NCBI GenBank assembly: GCA_003278545.1
Contig: QCEF01000004.1
Coordinates: 91,194-155,193 of the forward strand
DNA from: Prochlorococcus sp. AG-355-N16
GTDB lineage: Bacteria > Cyanobacteriota > Cyanobacteriia > PCC-6307 > Cyanobiaceae
Length of the DNA: 64,000 nt
Direction: 5' to 3'
Shown one piece after another: positions 51,057-61,300 of this stretch. Made by a program: the position numbers and the translations under genes. Under the pieces are notes generated by a model. It ran no database searches. It saw nothing but the letters and a program-made list of their open reading frames with translations, and was not told where the DNA came from. The first letter of the stretch is position 1; each line of letters opens with the position of its first letter.

Positions 51057-51538
51057 TAAAGTTAATTAAGAATGGCATCATACTAATTACAAAAAAATAT
51101 CGAATTAAATTTTAAGTTTAGATTTTTATTTAAAAATTGCTATTTATTTTATGTAAACTCTTAAGCGTTATGTTAAATATTTGAGCATTTTTAATCCTCA
51201 TTTTTTGGACTTTCTAAGAACTATCACAATAACTACCCAGGCGATATGATTCAAACCTGCGGCCTAGCGCTCCTCAAGCACAAGAGGTATTTTTTAGGAG
51301 ATTCGTTAGAAATATTGCTATTATTGAATATATATATATATAATCTTGGATCATTCTTGAGACATAAAAAGTGGTTTAGATATTGATTGAAATAGCATGA
51401 TATAAGATAGGAGGGGTTTATATGTAGGTATAACTGAGATTAATATGAGTCTCATAATTAGTAGTTTTGATGCAATCTATGGCATAAAATAGCAAATGAT
51501 CGCCCGAGAATCGCCTTCATTTGTTTTTTTGAATTTCT
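51057..51538. other. 482-base non-coding gap with tRNA-like remnant
   Basis: At 51241-51290 the minus strand reads GAGGAGCGCTAGGCCGCAGG then TTTGAATC, resembling the variable loop and T-arm of a tRNA, but the 3' half of the T-stem does not pair and no proper anticodon arm or acceptor stem was found. A short (AT)n run lies at about 51329-51342. The gap borders the restriction-modification genes and could be an old integration point. No other gene is seen. Confidence 0.3.
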
Positions 51539-53173
51539 ATGTCGGAATTTATTAAAAAAAATATAAAAAAAGAGGAGGTTGTATATGGAAGTAAAGGTCA
51601 GAATTGGTCAAAAGAGTTTATTGAATATATGAATTTTATAGTTAGCCATAAAGAATATACTGGAATGCCTGATGCAATAAAAAATGATGGTAAAATCCAG
51701 TGGGAAGCACCATCTAACAGATCTAGTGGTCAATATCAATTTACTCATAATAAAAGAAAATCATGGTGGATTAAGAAAGCTAAGGAAATTGGTATAGATC
51801 CAGAGTCCAATCAATGGATAAGCAAAACAGCAAAGATTATTCACCCCACAGGTGAAAAACCTTGTAAGAAGTGTGGGAGAACTATGAAGTTGGCATATGT
51901 TTACCCAAAAAAGATATTGATAAATAGATTAATAAAGATATATAAAGATAAATATATATTTGATCAAAATGAACCTATTAACTTAATTTTTGAGAGGATA
52001 ATTACTGATTATGGCAAAGAGGTGCTAAAGGAAATTAATTTTTTATTATCATCTAAAAGTATAACAATTCCAAGTTTTGAAAATACTGATAGTTTTTTAA
52101 TTTGGCTAGAAAATCACTATTTAAAAACTGAATCTTCACTTTTAAGTCCTGGGGCCATGTCAAATGCTCCTGATAGATTTGATGGCTTTCATTCATTTAA
52201 TAAATGTTGTAGGGGGAAGGCAGATAAAGGAAGGAGCAAAGAAAATCTTAGTAAATATGTTACCGATAGGAGAGTTTTTGAGTTCTGGTCAGATGGGGAT
52301 TGGATTGCTGCTGACAAGTTAATGGGTATCATAAGATCTGAAATGAAATTTGAGAATTCAGCTGACGGAGGTGTCGGGAGTCCAACTGCTGATCATATTG
52401 GACCACTTTCACTAGGGTTTCGGCATATGCCAAAATTTCGTCTTCTAAGTCAATCAGCAAACTCAGCTAAAAATAATCGAATGAGTTTTGATGATGTTTT
52501 ATATCTTAGGGAACTAGAAAAAAGCATTCCGGTCACTTCATGGTACGCGAAATCATTGTGGGATCTTAGAAAAGAATCTGTAAGAAACGAAGAAAATGCT
52601 CTAAGGATTTCGAAAATGCTTAGAGATAATCAAAGATTGGCAATGAGAATATTATCAACCCTTTTCGAAAAATATCAAATACCTTTTTTAATTTATTTAC
52701 TAAATTTAGATTATGCAAATTATGACAATAATTTCTTGAACTTAAGAATAGATAATTATGTAACTGTTTATGACAAAGTTCTAAAGAAAGAAAGATCTAC
52801 AAAATATAGTATTGAACAGAAAATAAGGAGAATTAGGGTTGGGTTATCTGCATTAGAAAATTACATATCGAAAGAAAATAGACATTATCAAAATGATTTT
52901 GATGAAGAGGTAAAGAATGTTGTATATAAGTCAGAGGAATTACTTAATAGTTCAAATAATAATTACCAAAAATTTAAAATTGAGCTAAAGAAAATAATTT
53001 TCGAAAAAGACAATAAAAACTTAGAGAGTGATTTAAAAAAAATTATTCCAAATTTGGAAGAAAAAAAATTAGAAGATTTTGAGGCGGTAAAACAATTACT
53101 TAAGTCTTCAATGGATAAAATAGCTAAAAAGATCGCCAGCCAGTGGGGAAGTGAAAGATATGTAAGGGATTAA
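51539..53173 (+). CDS. Type IIS restriction endonuclease, HNH, Eco31I/Esp3I/Alw26I family
   Basis: A 544-aa endonuclease. The key block TADHIGPLSLGFRHMPKFR ... SANSAKNNRMS gives D285-H286 and N308; the 22-residue H-to-N spacing equals that of Eco31I (D311, H312, N334 as I recall), an HNH-type IIS enzyme. Upstream are EKPCKKCGRTMKLAY (C109, C112) and FNKCCRGKA, possible zinc sites; the N-terminal half should hold DNA recognition. Relatives cut 1/5 bases outside GTCTC-type sites. The gene is convergent with, and 8 bases from, two matching methyltransferases. Specificity here is unknown. Confidence 0.88.
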   Translation: MSEFIKKNIKKEEVVYGSKGQNWSKEFIEYMNFIVSHKEYTGMPDAIKNDGKIQWEAPSNRSSGQYQFTHNKRKSWWIKKAKEIGIDPESNQWISKTAKIIHPTGEKPCKKCGRTMKLAYVYPKKILINRLIKIYKDKYIFDQNEPINLIFERIITDYGKEVLKEINFLLSSKSITIPSFENTDSFLIWLENHYLKTESSLLSPGAMSNAPDRFDGFHSFNKCCRGKADKGRSKENLSKYVTDRRVFEFWSDGDWIAADKLMGIIRSEMKFENSADGGVGSPTADHIGPLSLGFRHMPKFRLLSQSANSAKNNRMSFDDVLYLRELEKSIPVTSWYAKSLWDLRKESVRNEENALRISKMLRDNQRLAMRILSTLFEKYQIPFLIYLLNLDYANYDNNFLNLRIDNYVTVYDKVLKKERSTKYSIEQKIRRIRVGLSALENYISKENRHYQNDFDEEVKNVVYKSEELLNSSNNNYQKFKIELKKIIFEKDNKNLESDLKKIIPNLEEKKLEDFEAVKQLLKSSMDKIAKKIASQWGSERYVRD

Positions 53174-53181
53174 GAGATGAT

Positions 53182-54369
53182 TTACTTTTGAAAAGTCTCA
53201 AGGTAATCCGATGGAGATAATATTGAACGCATAAACTTTTGATAAGTTGAGAGTTTTTGATCTTTATAAAATTTATGGGAACCATCTTCGCTGTGAAGAA
53301 TTTCAGGTAAATCAGAAATAGCCTCTTCGGAAGAAATTAATGGTTTTAAATAGGAAAATAATTGGTTTTTTTCTTGTTGAGAAGTTATTTGAGGAGGAAT
53401 AGAAATTTTTATATTCTTATTTTTATTACCTATAAGAAAAACCCTTTTTCTTTTTTGAGGTATGCCGTAACATTCAGAGGAAATCAACCAGTTATCAAAA
53501 TATGGCATTAATTTCATAAATTGTTTATTGACCTCACGGAATATTTCCCCATTCTTCATTGTTAAAAGGCCAGATACATTTTCAAAAAGAAATCCATCAG
53601 GAGATAGAGCCTTCACTAATTCACAATATCGATAAAAAAGATGATTCCTTGGATCGTCCATTGATCTTCTTTTACCTGCTGTTGAGAAACCTTGACAAGG
53701 TGGTCCCCCAAGAATCCAAAGAGGTTTATCAGGGAACTTTTTTCTGGCATTTTTAGCATTTTTTATAATCTCTTCAAAAACATCATTATTATTTATACTC
53801 CCATGAATTATTTGATTATGAATATTATAGGAATAACTATCTAAGAAGGATTTCTCTATATCATTAGCCACTATTGGTATCCAATTATTCCACTTAAATC
53901 CCAATCCAATGCCCCCAGCTCCCGAGAAAAGATCTATGAAAATCCCATTACTATTTTGTGCAAAACTTATTGATTTTGATATTTGGAAAGCTAATAATGG
54001 AGGGACAGCATTTCCAATCTGCATGTTTATTTGACGTTTCGATCCTTTAAATAAAAAATAATCAGGAAATGATTGAAATCTAGCAGCCTCTCTTTGGGAA
54101 ATTACTCGATTCTCTTTGTAGTGGATATTACATCCGTTCCCTGGTCTATTAAAGTAGGTATTTATTGTATAAGAGGGTTTACTAGGATTTAGTCGTCCAT
54201 AGTATGTTGATCTGCTACCCTCTCCACGAGCATAACTATCTCTAATAGTTTGCAGTCTCTTTGAAGGGATCTTAAGAGGAATATTTTTCCAATTACCTCC
54301 AATGGGGACATGAGAAATAATTTCAATATCAAGTTCACTCAATTTTGCTGAGTAATGATTGTTTATCAA
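53182..54369 (-). CDS. C5-cytosine DNA methyltransferase, circularly permuted
   Basis: All m5C methyltransferase motifs are present but in permuted order: motif IX/X region first (NRVISQREAARFQSF, MQIGNAVPP at 117-124), then motif I IDLFSGAGGIGLGF (145 on), the catalytic GGPPCQGFS (C225), ENV in FENVSGLL and motif VIII QKRKRVFLIG. The chain ends after YQKFMRSILSP, and begins INNHYSAKLSELD, segments that are adjacent in standard enzymes, so the new ends lie at the target-recognition region. Start is a TTG. It should protect one strand of the asymmetric site. Confidence 0.9.
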   Translation of the reverse strand: MINNHYSAKLSELDIEIISHVPIGGNWKNIPLKIPSKRLQTIRDSYARGEGSRSTYYGRLNPSKPSYTINTYFNRPGNGCNIHYKENRVISQREAARFQSFPDYFLFKGSKRQINMQIGNAVPPLLAFQISKSISFAQNSNGIFIDLFSGAGGIGLGFKWNNWIPIVANDIEKSFLDSYSYNIHNQIIHGSINNNDVFEEIIKNAKNARKKFPDKPLWILGGPPCQGFSTAGKRRSMDDPRNHLFYRYCELVKALSPDGFLFENVSGLLTMKNGEIFREVNKQFMKLMPYFDNWLISSECYGIPQKRKRVFLIGNKNKNIKISIPPQITSQQEKNQLFSYLKPLISSEEAISDLPEILHSEDGSHKFYKDQKLSTYQKFMRSILSPSDYLETFQK

Positions 54370-54413
54370 TGCTCTACATTCATAAAATTAGAATTATTTT
54401 AATGGGTATATTT

Positions 54414-56063
54414 TTAATATTCTTGAATAAGTTTAATTTTGTCTTCTTCAGTATATTTTTCAAAACAATATAATATTTCTTTGAATTGTTCTTTAGTTAA
54501 ACCATAAATTTTTTTTGAGACATATATCTCAATTTGGTTTTCAAGGTTATGCTCACCTTTAATAACCCTATCGACAAGGTTAGCAAGATTCTTATGTTTA
54601 TTAATTTCATCAATATTAGGAATACATACTTTTCTTATGGATCCTAAAGATATATGCCCAGTAAATAAGTAACTTCTTAATTGAAATTCAAAACAAAAGG
54701 AGTTCATTATTCCTAATAAGGTTTTTAAAGTTGAATCATTTTCACTTGATATAGAAACAACTCCTAAAGAATTTCCTGCAATAATATCTGGTTCAACCAA
54801 AGTTGCAATCATTCTTCTTTTTTGATTTCTTCGAGAAATATCCCGCCAAATAATTCTCGTATATCTTGAACTTTTTGGGACTTTCAATTCCTTAGATATT
54901 CTTTTAAGGGAATTATTATTCTTTTCATATCTAGAAATATTTTTACCTTTTATAAACAAAGGACCATTGCCTTTGTCTTCTAACCAGTTTTTGCTACCTG
55001 TCTCATCTAATTCCCGCCCAGCCCAAAAAGTGGGTTTGTTATTTTTTTCTACATAGTGCCATGAAGGAAATTTATTGGAAATAAAATTAAGTAAATCTAT
55101 TCTTTTTTGCCCATAATTTACTGGAATAGTGTAATCAAATTTTAAAAATTGCTCTTTGGTTAATAGTATTTTCTCACGATAAATTAACTTGCATTTCTTA
55201 TCATAAATGCCTGAGAAAAATTGTTGATTTTTAACAACCTTTTTCTTGAAGAGACAAGATATCGCTCCAACATCCGCACCTATAAATAATTTGGACTCTG
55301 CAGGAAAACTATTTATTAAAAGTATTTCGTATGAATCAATAAAAGATTTTCTTAATTGATATGATTTTTGATCAGCCAAAAAAGATGGGGGTAAAACAAT
55401 ACCTATATAGCCATTATTAACAACTAAATTATGACATAATTCCAAACCAACTCTGGAAAGGTCTGTCCCCCAACCACCAAATTTAACTTTAGGTTTAGAG
55501 AGAGGAAATGTACGGTTTATAAAAGTATCATATGCCTTATATTCTTTGATTAAATCATCTTTCTTATTATCTTTGGCATCGGAAATCTTTATCCTACGAT
55601 CTGGTTTGATTACATACCATGGTGGATTTGTTAAAACAAAATCATATTTTTGAAAATTACTTTGGATTGTTTTTTTATATCTAGTAAAGGCGTCACTATG
55701 AATAATCTCAAAAGTAAGATTTTTTTTCTTCCTAAGCTCTAATAATTCTCTCTTTGCTTGATGTAAACCTATATCATTTATGTCCCATAGTGTTACTTCC
55801 CAAGATAAATTTTCAAAATTTCTTGTATTGGCTTCTTCAATTAGCCATTTAATGAGTCTTCCATCACCGCCAAAAGGGTCGATTATTTTAAGCCTTTTTT
55901 TTTGCCCAGGTTTTAAAGAAATTTGATTAATAAATTCATTAATTATCCCTCTTGCAGCAATTTTTGGGGTGTAATATTTTCCAAAAAATCGTTTTTCAAG
56001 ATTTGTAGATGTATTAGATATCTTATTAAAAATGTCTTCATTATTTAGCACTTTAAAACCCAA
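54414..56063 (-). CDS. N6-adenine DNA methyltransferase, type II gamma-like
   Basis: A 549-aa adenine methyltransferase: motif X-like GKYYTPK (29-34), AdoMet-binding IIDPFGGDGRL (61-70), and catalytic VLTNPPWYV (NPPW at 146-149), with a C-terminal recognition domain around GPLFIKGKNISRYEKNN. It would methylate adenine in one strand of the target, complementing the C5 enzyme 44 bases downstream; family precedents modify one A and one C on opposite strands. Start is a TTG, with a GTG four codons on as an alternative. Confidence 0.9.
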   Translation of the reverse strand: MGFKVLNNEDIFNKISNTSTNLEKRFFGKYYTPKIAARGIINEFINQISLKPGQKKRLKIIDPFGGDGRLIKWLIEEANTRNFENLSWEVTLWDINDIGLHQAKRELLELRKKKNLTFEIIHSDAFTRYKKTIQSNFQKYDFVLTNPPWYVIKPDRRIKISDAKDNKKDDLIKEYKAYDTFINRTFPLSKPKVKFGGWGTDLSRVGLELCHNLVVNNGYIGIVLPPSFLADQKSYQLRKSFIDSYEILLINSFPAESKLFIGADVGAISCLFKKKVVKNQQFFSGIYDKKCKLIYREKILLTKEQFLKFDYTIPVNYGQKRIDLLNFISNKFPSWHYVEKNNKPTFWAGRELDETGSKNWLEDKGNGPLFIKGKNISRYEKNNNSLKRISKELKVPKSSRYTRIIWRDISRRNQKRRMIATLVEPDIIAGNSLGVVSISSENDSTLKTLLGIMNSFCFEFQLRSYLFTGHISLGSIRKVCIPNIDEINKHKNLANLVDRVIKGEHNLENQIEIYVSKKIYGLTKEQFKEILYCFEKYTEEDKIKLIQEY

Positions 56064-56477
56064 GAAAATAAATTAATAAAATTAGGACTTTTCTAGAATT
56101 ATAATGATTACTTCTTGGGAAATATTTAAATCAATATTCTCTTAATTTTTTATAAGCAAAGAAGCATAGTGCGGTAAGCCATAGGAAATGATCACCCAAA
56201 AGGTTTTCAATAATCATAATAAGTCAACACTTGTAAATAATAATTTAGTAAAACCTAGTAAAAAAAACTTTTTGAAAATATTGGTAAAATTTATAATTTC
56301 CCTATAAATAGTTACTCTAAAAAATTTACTTGGTCAATATATGGAGCAGTTACAAAGATACCGTTAATTATTATTTACCTTGTATTTATGAAATTGTGCA
56401 TATTCAAATTTCCCACTAAGACCAAGTTGAGCGTATTTTCTTTACTAAATTAAAATTCTTAATGGATATGTAAATAA
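56064..56477. other. 414-base gap, AT-rich, one doubtful 28-codon frame
   Basis: Probably contains the methyltransferase-operon promoter near its left end. A minus-strand frame at 56131-56217 (MIIENLLGDHFLWLTALCFF...) encodes a 28-aa hydrophobic peptide that could be a small membrane protein, but support is weak. Nothing else is recognised. Confidence 0.3.
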
Positions 56478-56666
56478 TTAAAATTCATCCTCTCCCACAT
56501 GCTTCTCAACATATTCACTAACTATTTCTGATAATTTAGATTGCAAATCGTATTTTATTTGATCTTTTTCCGCTTTCATAACAATTACTTTTACCTCAGG
56601 CAGATTTAAAGTTGCTTCTGCTTCCCACAATCCTAGATCATTTTTTTGTATTTTGATATCAAGCAT
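56478..56666 (-). CDS. Small orphan protein, 62 aa
   Basis: A compact 62-aa protein: LDIKIQKNDLGLWEAEATLN, a beta-rich start, then EVKVIVMKAEKDQIKYDLQS and an acidic helical tail ending KHVGEDEF. No family recognised. It stands alone between long non-coding stretches. An ATG start and evenly distributed charged residues favour a real gene. Confidence 0.5.
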   Translation of the reverse strand: MLDIKIQKNDLGLWEAEATLNLPEVKVIVMKAEKDQIKYDLQSKLSEIVSEYVEKHVGEDEF

Positions 56667-57206
56667 AATTAATCAAATTTTTTAAGAATTATAATTGTGA
56701 AGCGTTTAATTAATATGCAAAATAAATTAACTTAATATCTAGAAATATTTTTCTATATAAGTCCTGATCTAATCTATTTACTAAATCATGTGTAAGTTAG
56801 ACCTCATTTTATTTCATATCAATACTCGAATATCATTAAAGGAGAATTTTTAATTCAATTGCTAGATTTAATCAAACTTACTTGAATATATTTACTTCAA
56901 CTAAGTTTTTTTTAATATTTTTAAGGCTTCAAAGAAAATCATATGTGACAATTCACAAAAAGAACATTCGCAAAAGACATTTTTATTAATCCCTCTAAAA
57001 TTAGTTTAAGACAAAACCTGACTGTCATTAAAACCCCCTCAATTCATTTGAGAACAGGCTTAGAAGTATATTTTTATATTATCCATCACTTATTAAATAT
57101 TATTTATTCAACTTTTGGAATCCTTTCTGGTTTCTTAAAAGAATTTAAATCCTAAAATAAGTTCTTCAAATTAAAGATATGCATCAAAATAAACTAAATA
57201 AATATC
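56667..57206. other. 540-base AT-rich gap without recognised content
   Basis: No frame above about 20 codons with a plausible start was found on either strand by reading. An AAGGAG at about 56839 has no good start codon after it. It presumably includes the promoter of the small-gene cassette at 57207. Confidence 0.4.
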
Positions 57207-57314
57207 ATGACAAAGTTTTTCAGAGTAATACTTATCCTCAGACCAAAGGATTTTCAACCAATATTCGGATTTTTCACTTTTTTAATCGTTCTTCTTATTA
57301 ACTACTTCTCATGA
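57207..57314 (+). CDS. Tiny membrane protein, 35 aa, first of an overlapping cassette (not in ORF track)
   Basis: Encodes MTKFFRVILILRPKDFQPIF then GFFTFLIVLLINYFS, mostly one hydrophobic helix after a basic start. Its stop overlaps the next start (ATGA), implying coupled translation with the 135-aa exported protein. Function unknown; could be a small membrane partner. Confidence 0.5.
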   Translation: MTKFFRVILILRPKDFQPIFGFFTFLIVLLINYFS

Positions 57315-57718
57315 AACACATTCTTTTAGCATCATTATTTCTTATTCCATTTCCTTTACTTGCACACAACAATAAAAACTTTGAGGAATGTACAAGATAT
57401 GAGATCAAAGAAACTTACCACGAAGGATATTATAACTCTCATGGGAACTATGTTTCTGGTTATGTTTCATCGAACAGGGTTAAAGTACCATGCGTGGTAT
57501 CACAAGCATCAAATCATTACCATTACGATACTAAACCTGTACGTGAATCCTTTAACCAATATAATCTGATCTCAAAATGTAATTCGAGCGGAACTTTAGG
57601 TGGACTTTTGGGTGGAGGATTAGCAGCAAGTCTTTCTAAAAAAGATGCTTATGGATGGTCTATACCACTCGGCGCAGTATTAGGAGCAGGTTTAGGGCGA
57701 TCTGGGTGCGTACAATGA
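57311..57718 (+). CDS. Exported glycine-zipper protein, 135 aa
   Basis: Begins with a signal peptide (MKHILLASLFLIPFPLLAHN, cleavage likely after LLA-H), then a Tyr/His/Ser-rich middle and a glycine-zipper segment, GTLGGLLGGGLAASL...LGAVLGAGLGRSGC, similar to 2TM glycine-zipper domains of outer-membrane lipoproteins and some phage proteins. Cysteines flank the zipper. ATGA overlaps at both ends lock it into a four-gene cassette. Function unknown. Confidence 0.7.
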   Translation: MKHILLASLFLIPFPLLAHNNKNFEECTRYEIKETYHEGYYNSHGNYVSGYVSSNRVKVPCVVSQASNHYHYDTKPVRESFNQYNLISKCNSSGTLGGLLGGGLAASLSKKDAYGWSIPLGAVLGAGLGRSGCVQ

Positions 57719-57888
57719 TAGAAGAACACGTTATTGAAGACATGATTGACACTTTAACGAAGAGTATTCGTGAAGCAGATGACCTTTTAGATCAAATGTC
57801 TCTAGCATGTGAATGGAGAGAATGGTTCAACAAGAATCAGGAAAATGAGATTCTCTTTGTTTCGGAGGTTCTAAATGAAAATCACTAA
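57715..57888 (+). CDS. Small acidic helical protein, 57 aa
   Basis: The ORF track begins at 57655, but the ATG at 57715 overlaps the previous stop (ATGA) and is the better start, giving MIEEHVIEDMIDTLTKSIRE then ADDLLDQMSLACEWREWFNK. Acidic, amphipathic, no membrane segment. Unrecognised. The third gene of the cassette; its end overlaps the fourth by 14 bases. Confidence 0.6.
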   Translation: MIEEHVIEDMIDTLTKSIREADDLLDQMSLACEWREWFNKNQENEILFVSEVLNENH

Positions 57889-58054
57889 CCATAATCCTCG
57901 TAGAATAAGAAAAGAAAAATTACAAAAGACCACCGACATTTTCAGATGTAAGTTTTGCGGTCAACTTCAAGGATGTTCTCCTGATGGAAAGATTGGAATG
58001 TATTCATATAAAATCCTTCGAATTCACGAAAAATTATGCAGTAAAAGGGTATAA
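57875..58054 (+). CDS. Small zinc-finger-like protein, 59 aa (not in ORF track)
   Basis: Starts at the ATG at 57875 within the end of the previous gene, after a GGAGG ribosome-binding site at 57865-57869. It encodes MKITNHNPRRIRKEKLQKTT then DIFRCKFCGQLQGCSPDG and KIGMYSYKILRIHEKLCSK. C-x-x-C followed by C, H and C looks like a small metal-binding fold, and the basic N-terminus suggests nucleic acid binding (inference). Confidence 0.6.
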   Translation: MKITNHNPRRIRKEKLQKTTDIFRCKFCGQLQGCSPDGKIGMYSYKILRIHEKLCSKRV

Positions 58055-58340
58055 AGTTCAACCTTTAATGTTATTTTTGTTCTTTTATCAATGATGGCAA
58101 ATTACCCACTGAAAATAGTCCAAAAGGTATTCGAATGAGTGCAGGTTTAACTTGCAGTTTTAGAAATTATAAAAATTAAATTATTTTTGTTTAATTAAAA
58201 ACCTCTGCTCTTTAATCAAAAGAAGAGATTTAGATAAGTTGATGATACTGGTAATTTAATTGATATTATTAACCATTAATATTCTGCGGATCTTAATAGA
58301 TTTTCTTTCTATTTGATTCTCATTTAACTTTTCTGTAAAT

Positions 58341-61300
58341 TTAAATATTACTGATTTTGCAAAATGTATTGATCAGTTCCGCATCCTTTATTGATTTAAC
58401 TAATGTAGAAGATAGATGATTGGAGCCGACTACTATTGATAGACATTTTGCCCTACTTATAGCAACATTAATTCTATTTGGTTGTAGTAAAAAATCTAAT
58501 CCTCTGGGGGCATCATGTCCACTACTAGCAGTTAAAGAAAAAATTGATATTGGGGCTTCTTGTCCTTGAAATTTATCAACAGTACTTATTCTTGCCTTAT
58601 CATTTAAATATTTTTTTAATAGGTTAACTTGGGCATTATAAGGCGCAATTACCAGAATATGTTTTTTAGTAATTTCTCCCGAGATTATATTAGATTTGGA
58701 GAAATACTCATATTTACTCCCATATAGCTTATCAACTATCTCTTTAATTTTAATAGCTTCTTCTTTTGATGATTGACTATTGCCAATATGTGGTACGTTT
58801 TCAAAATGAAATCCTTGACTTGGAATATAATTCCCATTCGATGATTGAATAGGATTTGTCAAAATTAGTTTATTTTTATTATTTTTTTCATTGCTTTTTA
58901 GTTTTCCTTCATAAAAAAGTTCAGAAACAATAGAGGTTATTGAAGGTTCCATTCTCCAACTTTTCCCTAAGAAAATCCCAAGATTTTCAGGAACTACTTT
59001 TTTATTATTTATCCAATATTCCAAACAAGATAAACCCCCACCAAATTGATGTTCTGCTTTAGTCGGTTGTGAAAGTTGTTGTTGATCTCCTAAAAGAATT
59101 ATAGATTTTGCACATCTCGAGATAACTGCCGTGTTAGCAAGAGACATCTGTCCAGCTTCTTCTATAACTAATAGATCATAATTGTTAATTGATTCTTCAG
59201 TTGAATGTGCCCAAGCTGTTCCTCCGACGATAGGCATTTCTTTTGTGATTTTTTTTGATTGAATTGTACTTATTGAATATTTATTTAGTTTATTTATTCT
59301 TTCGATTGATTTACTATTATCACTTTTTACTACTTTTAGATCTATAGATTTATCATTAGATATCTCTTTAATCTTTATTAGCAAGTTATCTATAGCTGGA
59401 TGACTATTAGCACAAATAGCAATTCTTTTATCCTTTAAAGCCAATCCGATTATTACTTCCGCTATTAATGTTGACTTCCCAGTTCCAGGCGGTCCTTGTA
59501 AAGCCAAAATAGTAGAAGTTTGATTTTTAATATATTCAGTTATTTGCTCTGCAAATCCAGAATTTGAATTTTTAAGATTGGTATTTAACTTAACTATTTC
59601 ATCATTCCCTCGCCTTTCTAATAAATTTTTAAGGGATTCTGGGACTGTTTCTTTATCCTTTATCCATGCTTCAGCTTGAGGAAATAATCTATCTATTAAT
59701 GTTATCCCAAGATCTCTCTCTCTTTTGAATAAAGAGCAATTTATTGGTAGCCCAGGAAAATCTTCTATTTCAAAATTTTTAATTTCTTTATTTTCCTTCT
59801 TCCATCTTTCACATTTTTTGTCTTGCTTCTTAAAACTTATTATTCCTTTATTATCATCTAATTTCTGAACATTAAGGCTTAAACCAGTCTGTTGTATTTC
59901 CATTTCTAATCCCCCATCTAAGAAATCAGATTGTAATTTTGAGTTTTGAGATGGTTCATACTTAAAATTATAAAGTAGCAATTCTTTATTTTTAATTAGA
60001 TCTTTTTTCTTATCTATGAAAATAGCTTCATGAATACATTCTGAATCTTTTTCTAATTCAAAAATATCAGCTCCTTTTCTATCAAAGTATCTCCACCACA
60101 AAGCTTTTGCTTCATTAGAGTGAAATCTCAATAATTGAGATAGAACTCTTTGTGATTTCCACGAGATTCCAAGTGGACCAATATGCGTAAGAGGATGATT
60201 TGGTTCATTAATAATATTTTCTTCATCAAGATTTCTTAATTTTTTTGGAATTTGAGTAAATAAAATATCACTTATTTTATTAATTTCATCATAAGCATTA
60301 GGTTCTTTATTTTCTGAAATTTTTTTATCAATTTTATTTTCAAAGAATAGATTAATTTTTTTATGTTGACCTTTTAAATTAAAGAGAAATCTATGTAATT
60401 CTTCTGTTGACTCGCAATCATCCTTATTATATTTTTCTATGTTTTGTAGAAGAGGACTCTCTTTTAATTCTTTTTTCTCCCCTGATTCTAGAAATCTTTG
60501 ATAAGCCACAACAGAATCTGCAGCATTAGTGATTTCTGTTTTTCTTTTTTCTCTATATAGTTTCTCTACTTTTTTTATGGAATAACTTTCTTCTCCAAGG
60601 AAAATTGCATTTTTAACTATTGGAAGAAGATCTATCAACAAACCATCTCTTAACCAATTATTTATTACCCCCACAGCATTTGAGTTTGGATGTTTTTGCT
60701 GCAGTTTTCTCATCGCATCTTTTTCATAATTTCCATAGTGATAAATATGCAGTTCTGGATAATTAATTCTTCTTTCTTCTACCCAAGTTGCCCATTGTTC
60801 GAAACTTTCTCCTTCTTCCTGATGATCATGAGCCCACCATTTTTCAAATTTAATTTTTCCATTTTTTGAATAACAGGCGCCAAAAAGATATTCAAGCTTT
60901 ATACCTGTTACAGAGTCATGAAAACCTTCCATATCAAACCAAATATCTCCATCATTTTTTAATGGAAGTATATTTTTGATATTGTTATTATCTTTCTTGA
61001 GCTCGGACCAAATGCGTGGCTCTAAATTTGGTCGATCATCGGTTAACTTTGGCAGGACTTGAACTTTAGATTGCTGATATAAGTTTCTTAAAGTGTCTTT
61101 TTTACTTATAAATATTTTGTTTTTTGATTTCAATGCTGCAAACTCATCTATTGTCTTAATGCCATTCTTAATTAGTTTACTTCTTTGAGATTGAGTCATA
61201 CCTGCCACAAGTATTAAATCTCTTTTTGTTTTAAGTTTCTCATTGACATAATCTGTCCATTTCCCATGGTCTCCGGGTGTTAAAAAAGGTTCAATTTGTT

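Noticed and set aside
51241-51300. Functional tRNA gene
   Set aside because: T-loop-like sequence is present but the T-stem, anticodon loop position 37 and acceptor stem do not fit a working tRNA.
57360-57569. 69-aa plus-strand ORF inside the glycine-zipper gene
   Set aside because: Out of frame with a well-supported exported protein; no independent start signal.
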